From the NCBI RefSeq assembly GCF_013391635.1, contig NZ_JACAWU010000001.1, positions 1,178,001 to 1,242,000 on the forward strand: a stretch of 64,000 bases of DNA, given 5' to 3'. A model generated the notes under the pieces. That model did no database searches, was not told the DNA's origin, and saw only the letters and a program-made list of their open reading frames with translations. Source of the stretch: Natronomonas gomsonensis. Lineage in GTDB: Archaea; Halobacteriota; Halobacteria; Halobacteriales; Haloarculaceae. The translations under genes were made by a program, and so were the position numbers. Below, one piece after another: positions 32,320 through 40,803 of the stretch. The number at the start of each line of letters is the position of its first letter. The first letter of the stretch is position 1.

Positions 32320-33285
32320 TCAGACGACCGCGAGGTCCTGTTCTGCTTCGAGCAGTTCGTGATAGCGGTTGCGGATGGTGACTTCCGAGATGTCGGCCAC
32401 CTCGCTGACCGCTGCCTGTGTCGTCTTCTCGTTGGTCAGAAGCGAGGCGGCGTAGACGGCTGCCGCCGCGAGTCCGACTGGCGATTTCCCGGAGTGGACG
32501 CCCTGCTCTTTGGCGTTCCGGAGCAATTCGCGGGCGCGGTTTTCGGCCTCGTCGGAGAGGTCGAGGTCGCTTGCGAACCGCGGGACGTAGCTCTCGGGGT
32601 CGGCCGGCTGGATTTCCAGGCCCAACTCGCGGACGACGTAGCGGTAGGTGCGGGCGATTTCGCTCTTCTCGACGCGGGAGACGCCGGCGACTTCGTCGAG
32701 GCTACGGGGGACGCCGGCCTGTCGGGCGGCGGCGTACACCGACGCCGTCGAGACGCCCTCGATGGAGCGGCCGGGCAGGAGGTTCTCGTCGAGCGCCCGC
32801 CGGTAGATGACGGAGGCGGTCTCTCGGACGTTGTCCGGCAGTCCCAGTGCGCTCGCCATACGGTCGATTTCGCCGAGTGCCTGCTTGAGGTTGCGCTCCT
32901 TGGAGTCCCGCGTGCGGAACCGCTCGTTCCACTTGCGGAGCCGCTGCATCTTCTGACGCTGGCGGGCGCCCAGCGAGTTACCATAGGCGTCCTGGTCGCG
33001 CCAGTCGATGTTCGTCGACAGCCCCTTGTCGTGCATCATGTTGGTCGTCGGGGCGCCGACGCGTGATTTCTCGTCCTTCTCGGCGCTGTCGAAGGCGCGC
33101 CACTCCGGTCCGCGGTCGATTTCGTCTTCCTCGACGACGAGGCCGCAATCGCGACAGACCGTCTCGCCGTGTTCCGTATCCGCGCCGAGCTTCCCGCCGC
33201 ATTCGGGACAGCCCGCTCGTTCGTCTCGTTCGGCTTCCCGTTCCGTCTCGTTCTCGGTCGTTCGTGTTCGTGTGTGCTCGCTCAT
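32320..33285 (-). CDS. tfb: Transcription initiation factor IIB (TFB)
   Basis: A 321-residue TFB that bridges TBP and RNA polymerase at promoters. The zinc ribbon has Cys26, Cys29, Cys44 and Cys47 (CPECGGKLG and VCRDCGLVVEEDEID), the B-finger region is RGPEWRAFDSAEKDEKSR, and two cyclin-like repeats cover about 125-215 and 220-315 (TEAQAAVSEVADISEVTIRN-like recognition helix at the end). Haloarchaea carry several TFBs; which paralogue this is cannot be told. An AT-rich box (TTTTAAAACATTTT) lies about 85 bp upstream of the start. Confidence 0.93.
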   Translation of the reverse strand: MSEHTRTRTTENETEREAERDERAGCPECGGKLGADTEHGETVCRDCGLVVEEDEIDRGPEWRAFDSAEKDEKSRVGAPTTNMMHDKGLSTNIDWRDQDAYGNSLGARQRQKMQRLRKWNERFRTRDSKERNLKQALGEIDRMASALGLPDNVRETASVIYRRALDENLLPGRSIEGVSTASVYAAARQAGVPRSLDEVAGVSRVEKSEIARTYRYVVRELGLEIQPADPESYVPRFASDLDLSDEAENRARELLRNAKEQGVHSGKSPVGLAAAAVYAASLLTNEKTTQAAVSEVADISEVTIRNRYHELLEAEQDLAVV

Positions 33286-33458
33286 GCTACGAGGCGGGTG
33301 CTACCAGGTAGGGATACACCCCGAAAAACCCGGTCAGCAGTCGCTACACCTACAGTGGTGCGAAAATGTTTTAAAAGTTCTGGTAATTACGAGCGACGGA
33401 CCGCAACGACGACGTTTTCGCGGGCGTCCCGCACAACGCCTGACGGCCTTATATGCGC

Positions 33459-35267
33459 TCACTCCCGGACCGACCCCTCGCTTTCGGCGTCTCGGGCCTC
33501 TTCGACGGCCGTCGTCAGCGAGACGTTGAACACGAGCGTCGAGGCGACGCCGCCGGCGACGGTGACGAGGTTCTTGATGGCGTGGTCGGCGATGGCCGCC
33601 GCCAGCGCGACGCCCCAGCCGACGGGCGTCAGCGCCAACACGATGAGCGAGAACGCGCCCTCGTAGAGGCCGATGCCGCCGGGTGACAGCGGCAGCACCT
33701 TCGCGAGGTTGCCGACGCTGACGGCGAAGAAGCCGACGGCGACGAGTTCCCACAGCGCGAGATCGACGCCGAAGGCGGCGAAGACGACCAGCGCCGTCAC
33801 CACGTCGATGGCCCAGATGAGCAGGCTGGAGGCGCCGATGACGGCGAAGGCTCGGCGGTCCTGTGCGACGGTCTGGATGTCGCCGGTGAACCGCTCGACG
33901 ACGCTCGCGACGTAGTCGACGTAGGAGTCGCTGCTGACTCGCCCCAGCGTCGCCCGGACGAGGTTCCGGTCCGAGCGGGCCGTCGCGACGATGACAGCGA
34001 CGGCGGCGATGGCGGCGGCGCCGACACCGGCAGCCACGTAGACCGCCGTCCGGCCGCTGCTTTCGCCCTCGCCGGGGGCCTGCGTCGCACCGATAGCGGT
34101 CACGTCGACGCCGGCGGCCGCGAGTCCGAGGAACGTCGCCCCCGCGAGCACCGTAATCGTGAGCAAATCGAACACCCGTTCGATAGCCAGCGAGGCGAAC
34201 CCGGAGGGGTAGGGGATGCCGCGTCGCGCCTTCACGATGTAGGCCCGGAGGGCGTCGCCGGCCCGCGCCGGGAAGACGAGGTTACCGGTCTGACTGATGA
34301 AGACGGCGCCGGTGAGAAAGCCGACGCGTTCCCGGTACCCCAACTCGTTGAGAATGTCCCGGTACCGGAGCCCCCGAAGCGGCCACGACAGCAGGTAGAC
34401 GACGGTGGCAATACCCAAGAGTCGCGGGTCGGCGGACCGCAGAGCTGCCAACACTTCGGTCGGGTCGAGATAGACGGTCATCAACGCGAGTGCGACGACG
34501 ATGAGGGCGGTGCCGGCGGCCATCGTCACCCGGCGGTCGATGCGTGGTTTGACGCCGAGTTGCCACCACAGTCGCAGGATTTGACTGCCCATCCCGAAGA
34601 CGTCCCGCACGAGGTCGACTTTGGTGTCGCCCTTCGGCTCCCAATCGACTGGGAACTCCTTGATTCGATAGCCGGACCGCTGGGCGCGGACGAGCACCTC
34701 GGTGTCCCAGAACCAGTGGTCGTCCTCGACATCGTCGAGCAGTGCCAGCAGCGTCTCGCGGTCGAACGCCTTGAATCCACACTGGTGGTCGTACAGCGGC
34801 GACCGGAGGAACAGTCGGACGAGGCCGTTGTACCCCGTCGAGGCGACGCCGCGTTCGGGTTGGCGGTCCTGTTTGTCGCCCGGGAGGCGGCGCGACCCGG
34901 TCGCCACGTCGTAGTCGCCGGAGCGGACCGACTCCACTAGCTCTTCGAGGTGCCGCATGTCGGTGGCGAGGTCGGTGTCGAAGTACACCAACACGTCGCC
35001 GTCGCTTTCACGGAAGGCACGTTCCAGCGCGCCGCCGCGGCCGAGGCGCTTGTCGCTGTGGAAGTGTCGAACCCGGTCGTCCTCGGCGGCCATCCGGTCG
35101 GCGATTTCGGGTGTGGCGTCCTCACAGCCGTCCTCGGCGACGATGACCTCGAAACTGCCGGCGGGGAGGAACTCCGCGAGCGTCGACAGCGTCACCTCGA
35201 CGGTGTGTTCGAGGCTGTCCGCCTCGTTGTAGGCGGGCAACACGACGCTCACCTCCCGATTTGTCAT
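33459..35267 (-). CDS. aglD: AglD-like glycosyltransferase fused to a flippase-like membrane domain
   Basis: A 602-residue two-part protein. Residues 1-235 are a GT2 dolichyl-phosphate sugar synthase (VVLPAYNEADSLEHTVEV; YFDTDLATDMRHLEEL with DxD at 97-99; DHWFWDTEVLVRAQRSGY), and 250-600 form about eight membrane helices of the lysylphosphatidylglycerol-synthase/flippase-like type (RAGDALRAYIVKARRGIPYP). In Haloferax volcanii AglD adds the final mannose to the S-layer N-glycan precursor. The following TRAM and methyltransferase genes match the order I remember around volcanii aglD, which supports orthology. Confidence 0.85.
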   Translation of the reverse strand: MTNREVSVVLPAYNEADSLEHTVEVTLSTLAEFLPAGSFEVIVAEDGCEDATPEIADRMAAEDDRVRHFHSDKRLGRGGALERAFRESDGDVLVYFDTDLATDMRHLEELVESVRSGDYDVATGSRRLPGDKQDRQPERGVASTGYNGLVRLFLRSPLYDHQCGFKAFDRETLLALLDDVEDDHWFWDTEVLVRAQRSGYRIKEFPVDWEPKGDTKVDLVRDVFGMGSQILRLWWQLGVKPRIDRRVTMAAGTALIVVALALMTVYLDPTEVLAALRSADPRLLGIATVVYLLSWPLRGLRYRDILNELGYRERVGFLTGAVFISQTGNLVFPARAGDALRAYIVKARRGIPYPSGFASLAIERVFDLLTITVLAGATFLGLAAAGVDVTAIGATQAPGEGESSGRTAVYVAAGVGAAAIAAVAVIVATARSDRNLVRATLGRVSSDSYVDYVASVVERFTGDIQTVAQDRRAFAVIGASSLLIWAIDVVTALVVFAAFGVDLALWELVAVGFFAVSVGNLAKVLPLSPGGIGLYEGAFSLIVLALTPVGWGVALAAAIADHAIKNLVTVAGGVASTLVFNVSLTTAVEEARDAESEGSVRE

Positions 35268-35376
35268 CGGGGAATCCTGCGGTAGCGCCGCGTATCAACC
35301 TTCTGTCTCCTCCTCGGGGCCCCCTCCGTCACTCTCGGTCACAACCGCTTTGTCAATCGACCGAGAACTGCCGGCA

Positions 35377-35754
35377 ATGGTCGAGACGTACGTACTCGGT
35401 GCCGCCGCAGTCGTCGTGGTCGTGGTCGTGTTGCTCGTCGGTCGCTCGGTTCTCGGCGGTCCCTCGAAGGGCCAGCGGGAGCGTGACCGGGCCCACGAGC
35501 AAGCCCAACAGCGCCCGCCGGAGGAGGCCGCCGAGAAGGGCGAAACCTACGAACTCGTCGTCAAGGAGACCCAGTACGACCGGACGCCGGCGGAGGTCCG
35601 CGGCACGATAAACGGCCTCCAGACGTTCGTCCGCGACGTGCCGGACCCCTCGGGTTCGGACGCACTCGCCGAGGGCGACACCATCAGCGTCCGCGTGACC
35701 GACTACGGCACACAGGGGACGACCGCACAGGCGACGTTCCTCGGGCGGGCCTGA
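35377..35754 (+). CDS. TRAM domain protein with N-terminal membrane anchor
   Basis: A 125-residue protein from ATG 35377: one membrane helix (VLGAAAVVVVVVVLLVGRSV, about 5-24), a basic/acidic linker and a TRAM RNA-binding beta barrel (KGETYELVVKETQYDRTPAE ... EGDTISVRVTDYGTQGTTAQ). Free-standing TRAM proteins in archaea bind RNA, some acting as RNA chaperones; a membrane-tethered form is less common. A CTTTGTC box about 27 bp upstream fits a leaderless start; the ATG at 35350 lies within that box. Confidence 0.8.
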   Translation: MVETYVLGAAAVVVVVVVLLVGRSVLGGPSKGQRERDRAHEQAQQRPPEEAAEKGETYELVVKETQYDRTPAEVRGTINGLQTFVRDVPDPSGSDALAEGDTISVRVTDYGTQGTTAQATFLGRA

Positions 35755-35798
35755 ATCGGACCGCAAAGCACGTTACCCGTCCCCCGTTTCTCCCCCAC

Positions 35799-36830
35799 GT
35801 GCAGACGACCCACGAGGTGCGCGTCGGCGACGCCCGCGAACTCGACCTCGACTCCGAGAGCGTCGATTTGGTCGTCACGTCGCCGCCGTACCCGATGGTG
35901 GAGATGTGGGACGACGCCTTCGCGGCCCAGGACGACGCCGTCGCGGAGGCGCTGGACGCCGCCGACGGCGAGGCAGCATTCGAGGCGATGCACGCCCTCT
36001 TGGACGAGGTGTGGCAGGGTATCGCCGACGCCCTCGTCGACGGCGGCATCGCCGCGGTCAACGTCGGTGACGCCACCCGCCGGATGGACGGGCGGTTTCG
36101 GCTGTTCCCGAACCACGGCCGGATTATCGAGGGGTTGTCGGCGGCGGGCCTCCAGCAGTTGCCGGGCATCGTCTGGCGGAAGCCGACCAACAGCACGAAC
36201 AAGTTCATGGGGTCGGGAACGCTGCCGACCAACGCCTACGCGACGCTGGAACACGAACACGTCCTGCTGTTCCGGAAGGGCGACACCCGCGAGTTCCCAC
36301 CGAAGGACACCGACCGCTACGCCTCGGCGTTCTTTTGGGAGGAGCGAAACGAGTGGTTCTCCGACTGTTGGGAAATCCGCGGCACGAGACAAACCCGCGA
36401 GGCCGACGACGACGCCCGCGAGCGCTCCGGGGCGTTCCCACTCGAACTCCCGCTTCGGCTCGTCAGGATGTACTCGATTCGGGGTGATACCGTGTTGGAC
36501 CCCTTCGCCGGCACTGGGACCACCTCGCTCGCGGCGCTCGTTTCCGGCCGGTCGTCGGTGGCAATCGAACGCGACGCCGACCTCGCGGCGACGTTCGAAC
36601 CCCGCGCCGAGACCGCCCCCGACCTCTCCCGGGACCTCGCCGCCGAACGACTCGAAGCCCACCGCGAGTTCGTCGCCGACAATCCCGATACCGCGAACTA
36701 CGAGGCCGAACACTACGACACCTACGTCGTGACGAAGAACGAACGCCACATCGAGTTGTCGACGGTCGCCGCCGTCGAGCGGACGGGCGAGGCGCCGACG
36801 CGGTTCCGGGCGACCCACGAACCCTTTTAG
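35799..36830 (+). CDS. zim: Site-specific DNA methyltransferase, probable CTAG m4C enzyme (Zim-like)
   Basis: A 343-residue amino-methyltransferase of the beta class: catalytic motif IV TSPPYPMVEMWDDAF (residues about 28-42) precedes the SAM motif DPFAGTGTTSLAAL (about 233-246). SPPY favours N4-cytosine. No restriction gene is adjacent, so it is an orphan. Position next to TRAM and aglD resembles the locus of the CTAG methyltransferase Zim of Haloferax volcanii. GTG start 35799 has a GTTACC box about 27 bp upstream. CTAG specificity is inferred from synteny and from CTAG rarity in this window. Confidence 0.82.
   Translation: MQTTHEVRVGDARELDLDSESVDLVVTSPPYPMVEMWDDAFAAQDDAVAEALDAADGEAAFEAMHALLDEVWQGIADALVDGGIAAVNVGDATRRMDGRFRLFPNHGRIIEGLSAAGLQQLPGIVWRKPTNSTNKFMGSGTLPTNAYATLEHEHVLLFRKGDTREFPPKDTDRYASAFFWEERNEWFSDCWEIRGTRQTREADDDARERSGAFPLELPLRLVRMYSIRGDTVLDPFAGTGTTSLAALVSGRSSVAIERDADLAATFEPRAETAPDLSRDLAAERLEAHREFVADNPDTANYEAEHYDTYVVTKNERHIELSTVAAVERTGEAPTRFRATHEPF
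36824..36830 (+). promoter_or_regulatory. TATA box of aroD
   Basis: CTTTTAG overlaps the stop codon of the methyltransferase gene and is centred 26 bp before ATG 36853, which decides that start over the in-frame GTG/ATG codons at 36832. Confidence 0.5.
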
Positions 36831-36852
36831 CGTGCCGCTCGACGCTCCGAAC

Positions 36853-37527
36853 ATGCCTCTCGATTTCGACTCGTTCACGCTCGCGGCGGCGACCGGGGAC
36901 CTTTCCGAGGAACCCGACGCCCGCGCCTACGCCGACTGCGTGGAGTTCCGGATGGACCTCGCCGACGCGCCGGGCGAGCAGTTGGCCGACTACGACGGCG
37001 ACCTCCCGCTTTTGGTCACCAACCGCGCCGACTGGGAGGGCGGAGAGGCAAGCGACGATGGCCGCCTCGACGCCCTCGCGGATGCCCTCGCCCACCCGTC
37101 GGTCGAAGCCGTCGACATCGAACTCGCGACGCTGGAGGACGGCGACGGCGGCGATCTGCTGGACCGCGCCGATGCCGAAGACATCTCGGTCGTCGTCTCG
37201 ACCCACGACTTCGAAAAAACGCCCTCGAAGGGGCGACTCCAGTCGCTTCTCACCCGCGCCGGAACTTACGGCGACGTGGCGAAACTCGCGGTCACAGCCG
37301 AGGACCGGTCGGACGCCCTCGCCGTGCTGTCTGCGACCCACGAGCTGACCGAACGCGGCCAGCGCGTCGCCACGATGGCGATGGGCGAAGCCGGCAGCCA
37401 CACCCGCGCGGTCGCGCCCGTCTACGGGTCGAAAATCGGCTACGCACCGGTCGACCCCGCGAAGGCGACTGCACCGGGACAGTACGACCTCGAAACGCTG
37501 CGGTCGCTCATCGATTCGCTCGTCTAG
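36853..37527 (+). CDS. aroD: Type I 3-dehydroquinate dehydratase
   Basis: A 224-residue TIM-barrel enzyme that dehydrates 3-dehydroquinate to 3-dehydroshikimate via a Schiff base. Catalytic residues are visible: His118 in VVVSTHDF and Lys144 in DVAKLAVTAE; the substrate-binding EFRMD (31-35) and the GSKIGYAPVDPAKATAPGQY loop are intact. Its substrate is the product of the 3-dehydroquinate synthase II encoded at 41 kb. The stop codon TAG shares the tetramer CTAG (37524-37527) with the convergent gene's stop. Confidence 0.92.
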   Translation: MPLDFDSFTLAAATGDLSEEPDARAYADCVEFRMDLADAPGEQLADYDGDLPLLVTNRADWEGGEASDDGRLDALADALAHPSVEAVDIELATLEDGDGGDLLDRADAEDISVVVSTHDFEKTPSKGRLQSLLTRAGTYGDVAKLAVTAEDRSDALAVLSATHELTERGQRVATMAMGEAGSHTRAVAPVYGSKIGYAPVDPAKATAPGQYDLETLRSLIDSLV

Positions 37528-37829
37528 TCCTCCAGAGTCTTCCGCTCGGAGACGTAGGCCGCGACGGCGAGCAGATTGACGACCGGCATCACCGAGGCGT
37601 GGAGCCACACCCGGTCGCCGCCCCGCTTTCGGATGTCGTAGTACAGCCACGCCGGAACGAGCAACTCGACGGTCAGAAAGCCGAGCGCGAGGAGTCGAGC
37701 GGTTCGAGAGAACGACGCGAGAAGGGTCGTTCGACCGAGCAAACTGGCCGCAACCACGGAGAAAGCGCCGGTGAGCGTGAGCAGTTCCGCGACGAAAAGA
37801 GGGAATAACACGTCGCTATCGTCGCCCAT
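37524..37829 (-). CDS. Small polytopic membrane protein, unknown
   Basis: A 101-residue protein with about four hydrophobic segments (VLFPLFVAELLTLTGAFSVV; LLALGFLTVELLVPAWLYYD; ASVMPVVNLLAVAAYV). ATG 37829 is used because a strong TATA (37851-37859) lies 26 bp upstream. Its 3' end overlaps the aroD stop by 3-4 nt. No family recognised; the YYDIRKRGGDRVWLHASVMP loop resembles haloarchaeal DUF-type integral proteins. Confidence 0.68.
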   Translation of the reverse strand: MGDDSDVLFPLFVAELLTLTGAFSVVAASLLGRTTLLASFSRTARLLALGFLTVELLVPAWLYYDIRKRGGDRVWLHASVMPVVNLLAVAAYVSERKTLED

Positions 37830-37850
37830 AGCGCCCACTCCGACGGTGAA

Positions 37851-37859
37851 TCATAAAAA
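37851..37859 (-). promoter_or_regulatory. TATA box, leaderless start at 37829
   Basis: TTTTTATGA on the minus strand, centred 26 bp before ATG 37829. Clear AT-rich box in a GC-rich surrounding. Confidence 0.6.
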
Positions 37860-37923
37860 CGGTCTCCCTGTCTGGGGCAAGGAACTCGATCCGATGAAAT
37901 CAGCACGGACTTCCCGTGGTGGG

Positions 37924-39087
37924 TCACTCGGTCCCGTCGCGAACCCGCCATACCCACAGCGTCACCGCGAGGAGAGCGAGTAAAGCCACGAGAGCGCCGA
38001 ATCCCGCCTGCTCGGCCGGTCCGGTGGGCGTCGTCGTCTCCACCTCGCCGTCGCCGCCTTCGACTGTCAGTTCACCCGCCGGGACGCCGTTTACTGCAAC
38101 GACGCCGTCGTTCGGTTCCTCGAAGGAGACGTCCAATTTCAGGTCGACCGTCTTCTCGGCCCCGACCATTACGGCGTGCGTCGAGACGTTGCTATCGGCG
38201 TGTGTCACCCGGAGAGTCACCCGGGAGCGCGCTCCGGGGTTGGTGACTCTCACTCGCACCGTGGTCGAATAGCCCACTCGAACCCAGTTTGCCGGAAGCG
38301 ACGCGTCCAGAACTGTGGGCTCTGTCTCCGCCAACGGGACGCTACTCGGTGTCGGCGTCAGTATGGGTGTCGACCTCGGTGTTGACGTCGTTTCGGATGG
38401 CGGGTCCGCCGTCGTTCGGGGTGTAAGCGGTGGCTGCGTTGCGGTCTGTGACGGCGTTCGGGTGGCTGTCGCAGTTGGCGTGGGCATTCGGGTGGCCGTT
38501 GGTGTCACCGTTGGCGTTCGGGTGACTGTCGGAGTGGTTGTTGCAGTTGGTGTGGGCGTCCGGGTGGCCGTTGGGATAGGCGTCGGCGTTCGGGTGGCTG
38601 TCGCAGTTGGCGTGGGCGTCAACCGAGGAGGAGTGTCGATCGGGATTACTGTCACTGGCGGTGTCAGCGTCTCCTCTTCTTCGTCGTCCTTATCGTCTTC
38701 ATCCTCCTCCTCGTTTTCGTCCCCGTCGTCCTCGTCATCCCCGTCGTCTCCGTCATCCTCGTCATCCCCGTCGTCCCCGTCGTCATCATCCTCTTCCTCA
38801 TCCTCCTCCTCGTTTTCGTCCTCGTCGTCCTCGTCATCCCCGTCGTCTCCGTCGTCATCATCCTCTTCCTCATCCTCCTCCTCGTTTTCGTCCCCGTCAT
38901 CCTCATAATCCTCCTCGTCGTCCTCATCCTCATCTTCCTCCTCGTCTTCCTCCCCGTCATCCTCCTCATCGCCGTGATCGTCAGCGAGAACCGTCGAAGC
39001 GCCCTCACCGGCGTCCAAGGCGGCCCCTGCGAGCAGTCCGACCAGCAAAAGACTCACCACGAGACACACCTTCAGAGCCGGTCCCAT
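37924..39087 (-). CDS. Secreted acidic, Thr/Pro-rich surface protein with C-terminal anchor
   Basis: A 387-residue exported protein. Residues 1-26 are a Sec signal (VCLVVSLLLVGLLAGAALDA); 36-140 are almost pure Asp/Glu with scattered Gly and Asn in tandem repeats; about 143-250 are Thr/Pro repeats (TPTATATRTPTP), a likely O-glycosylated stalk; 265-345 form a beta domain resembling CARDB/invasin-type folds (VRVRVTNPGARSRVTLRVTH). The end (EQAGFGALVALLALLAVTLW then WRVRDGTE) is a helix with basic tail like PGF-CTERM, but the tripeptide reads AGF. Probably exposed on the cell surface; function unknown. Confidence 0.8.
   Translation of the reverse strand: MGPALKVCLVVSLLLVGLLAGAALDAGEGASTVLADDHGDEEDDGEEDEEEDEDEDDEEDYEDDGDENEEEDEEEDDDDGDDGDDEDDEDENEEEDEEEDDDDGDDGDDEDDGDDGDDEDDGDENEEEDEDDKDDEEEETLTPPVTVIPIDTPPRLTPTPTATATRTPTPIPTATRTPTPTATTTPTVTRTPTVTPTATRMPTPTATATRTPSQTATQPPLTPRTTADPPSETTSTPRSTPILTPTPSSVPLAETEPTVLDASLPANWVRVGYSTTVRVRVTNPGARSRVTLRVTHADSNVSTHAVMVGAEKTVDLKLDVSFEEPNDGVVAVNGVPAGELTVEGGDGEVETTTPTGPAEQAGFGALVALLALLAVTLWVWRVRDGTE
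38690..38960 (-). repeat. Low-complexity tandem repeat encoding the Asp/Glu tract
   Basis: Near-identical copies with CTCGTTTTCG at 38710, 38809 and 38881 (offsets 99 and 72 bp, both multiples of 3) encode ENEEEDEEEDDDDGDDGDDE-type units. The strand bias (C/T-rich on plus) is extreme. The tract should vary in copy number between strains through replication slippage. Confidence 0.8.
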
Positions 39088-39186
39088 AACCCTTGGACGA
39101 CGTACGCGTAGTTCGTTATGCAGAGGTATACACCGGTAATACGAGCTTACGTGCGCCGACCGAGGGAAATCCGGCCGAACCGCCGC

Positions 39187-40704
39187 TCAGAACGGGAACG
39201 ACCGTTGTTCGCGCTGGACGGAAATCCACTTCGTCTCGGTCAACTCCTCGATGATGGCGTCGCCGTGGAACCGGCCGATTCCGGAGGCCTTCATCCCGCC
39301 GAACGGGACGTCCGGTTCCTCGTTGATGGGTTGGTCGTTGATGTGAACCATTCCGGAGTCGATCTCGTCGGCGACGTCCTCGGCGCGGTTGCGGTCGCCC
39401 GACCACACCGACGCGGCCAGTCCGTACTCCGTCGCGTTGGCGAGCTCGATGGCCTCCTCGTCCTCGGAGAAGGGGATGACGGGGGCGATAGGCCCGAAGT
39501 GTTCGTTGCAGGCGGCGGCCATGTCGTTGCTCACGTCCGATAGCACCGTCGGTTCGACGACCAGCGAGTCCTCGACGCCGTCGACGGGGACGGTATCACC
39601 GCCGGTCTCCAAGGTCGCGCCCTGCTCGACGGTCTCCTCGATGTACTCGAGAATCCCGTCGCGTTGGCTCTCGTTGATGATGGGGCCGACGAACGTCGCC
39701 GGACTGTGGGCGCTCCCCGTCGGAAGCAGCTCGGCTTTCTCGACGAGGCCCGCCACGAACTCGTCGTAGACGGATTCGTGGACGATGTGTCGATTGATTG
39801 AGATGCACACCTGCCCCTGATGGGCGAAACTCCCGAAGGCGCTCCCCGAGATGGTGTTGTCGAGGTCGGCGTCCTCGAGGACGACGTTCGGGCCGTTGCC
39901 GCCCAACTCCATCGCGGGGAAGGCGAGCGAGTCGACGGCCTGTTTAGCGACGTGCCGGCCCACTTCGGTCGACCCGGTGAAGGCCACCACGTCTACGTCG
40001 GGGTGACCCGCCACGCGGTCGCCGATGTCGGAACCACGCCCGGTTACCACGTTCACGAGGCCCGACGGCGCACCGGCCATCTCGAACAGTTTACCGATGA
40101 GGAGGCCACTCGTCACCGGTGTCTCGGAGGCGGGTTTGATGACGACGGCGTTGCCCAACGCGACCGCTGGCGCGACGGCCCGAATCGCGAGGTGCAGCGG
40201 GAAGTTCCACGGCGGAATCACCGCGACGACGCCTGCCGCTTCACGCTTGACGAGGTTCTCCTTGCCGGCGATGGTGGAGTCACGAACGTCACCACCTGCT
40301 CGCGATGGCATCGTCGTCGCCTCGGCCACGTCGGCGACCGCGGTCTGGAACTCGAGGGTGCTCTTCAGTTGTGCGCTGCCGGATTCTGTCTGCAACAGTT
40401 CGGCGATGGCCTCTTCGTTGTCCTCCATCAGGTCGTGGACACGGTCGACGAGGGCCGCCCGTTCGGCCGGGTTGCGTTCCTCCCACGACGCCTGTGCTTT
40501 CGTTGCGGCATCATAGGCTGCGTCGACATCCTCGACGGTTCCCGCGGGCACGTCGGTCCACGGCTCTCGCGTCGAGGGGTCCTCGACGGTAATCGTCTCG
40601 CGGTCGCCTGGGGTATGCCACTCGCCGCCGACGAACAGGCAGTTCCAGTCGCTCTCGACGTCGAGGCTGGGGGCGTCACGGTCAGTCTGGGTAACGTTTG
40701 ACAT
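39187..40704 (-). CDS. NAD(P)-dependent aldehyde dehydrogenase
   Basis: A 505-residue enzyme of the ALDH superfamily. Motifs are VVAVIPPWNFPLHLAIRAV and IKPASETPVT (cofactor), AFTGSTEVGRHV, the general base in MELGGNGPNVVLED and the nucleophile Cys in FAHQGQVCISINR; the C terminus has PFGGMKASGIGRFHGD. Similarity is to benzaldehyde/vanillin-type dehydrogenases, but the substrate cannot be fixed. Start ATG 40704 (TTG 40707 precedes it) with GGTTTTTCG about 28 bp upstream. Confidence 0.9.
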   Translation of the reverse strand: MSNVTQTDRDAPSLDVESDWNCLFVGGEWHTPGDRETITVEDPSTREPWTDVPAGTVEDVDAAYDAATKAQASWEERNPAERAALVDRVHDLMEDNEEAIAELLQTESGSAQLKSTLEFQTAVADVAEATTMPSRAGGDVRDSTIAGKENLVKREAAGVVAVIPPWNFPLHLAIRAVAPAVALGNAVVIKPASETPVTSGLLIGKLFEMAGAPSGLVNVVTGRGSDIGDRVAGHPDVDVVAFTGSTEVGRHVAKQAVDSLAFPAMELGGNGPNVVLEDADLDNTISGSAFGSFAHQGQVCISINRHIVHESVYDEFVAGLVEKAELLPTGSAHSPATFVGPIINESQRDGILEYIEETVEQGATLETGGDTVPVDGVEDSLVVEPTVLSDVSNDMAAACNEHFGPIAPVIPFSEDEEAIELANATEYGLAASVWSGDRNRAEDVADEIDSGMVHINDQPINEEPDVPFGGMKASGIGRFHGDAIIEELTETKWISVQREQRSFPF

Positions 40705-40803
40705 CAACTACAGTAGGTTTCGCAAGTCCGAAAAACCGATTGTTACGGAATTGATGTCGGTTACCTAGATGAGACAGAACGGACAGCCGTCTCGGTCGCG
40801 CGA

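Noticed and set aside
38315..38908. Plus-strand frame with long Ser/Pro and Val/Gly repeats opposite the acidic surface protein
   Set aside because: It is the complement of the Asp/Glu and Thr/Pro repeat DNA; the minus strand has signal peptide and anchor, the plus strand has neither.
38690..38960. Possible CRISPR array from regularly spaced repeats
   Set aside because: Repeats are low-complexity codons within a coding frame, of uneven spacing, without unique spacers.
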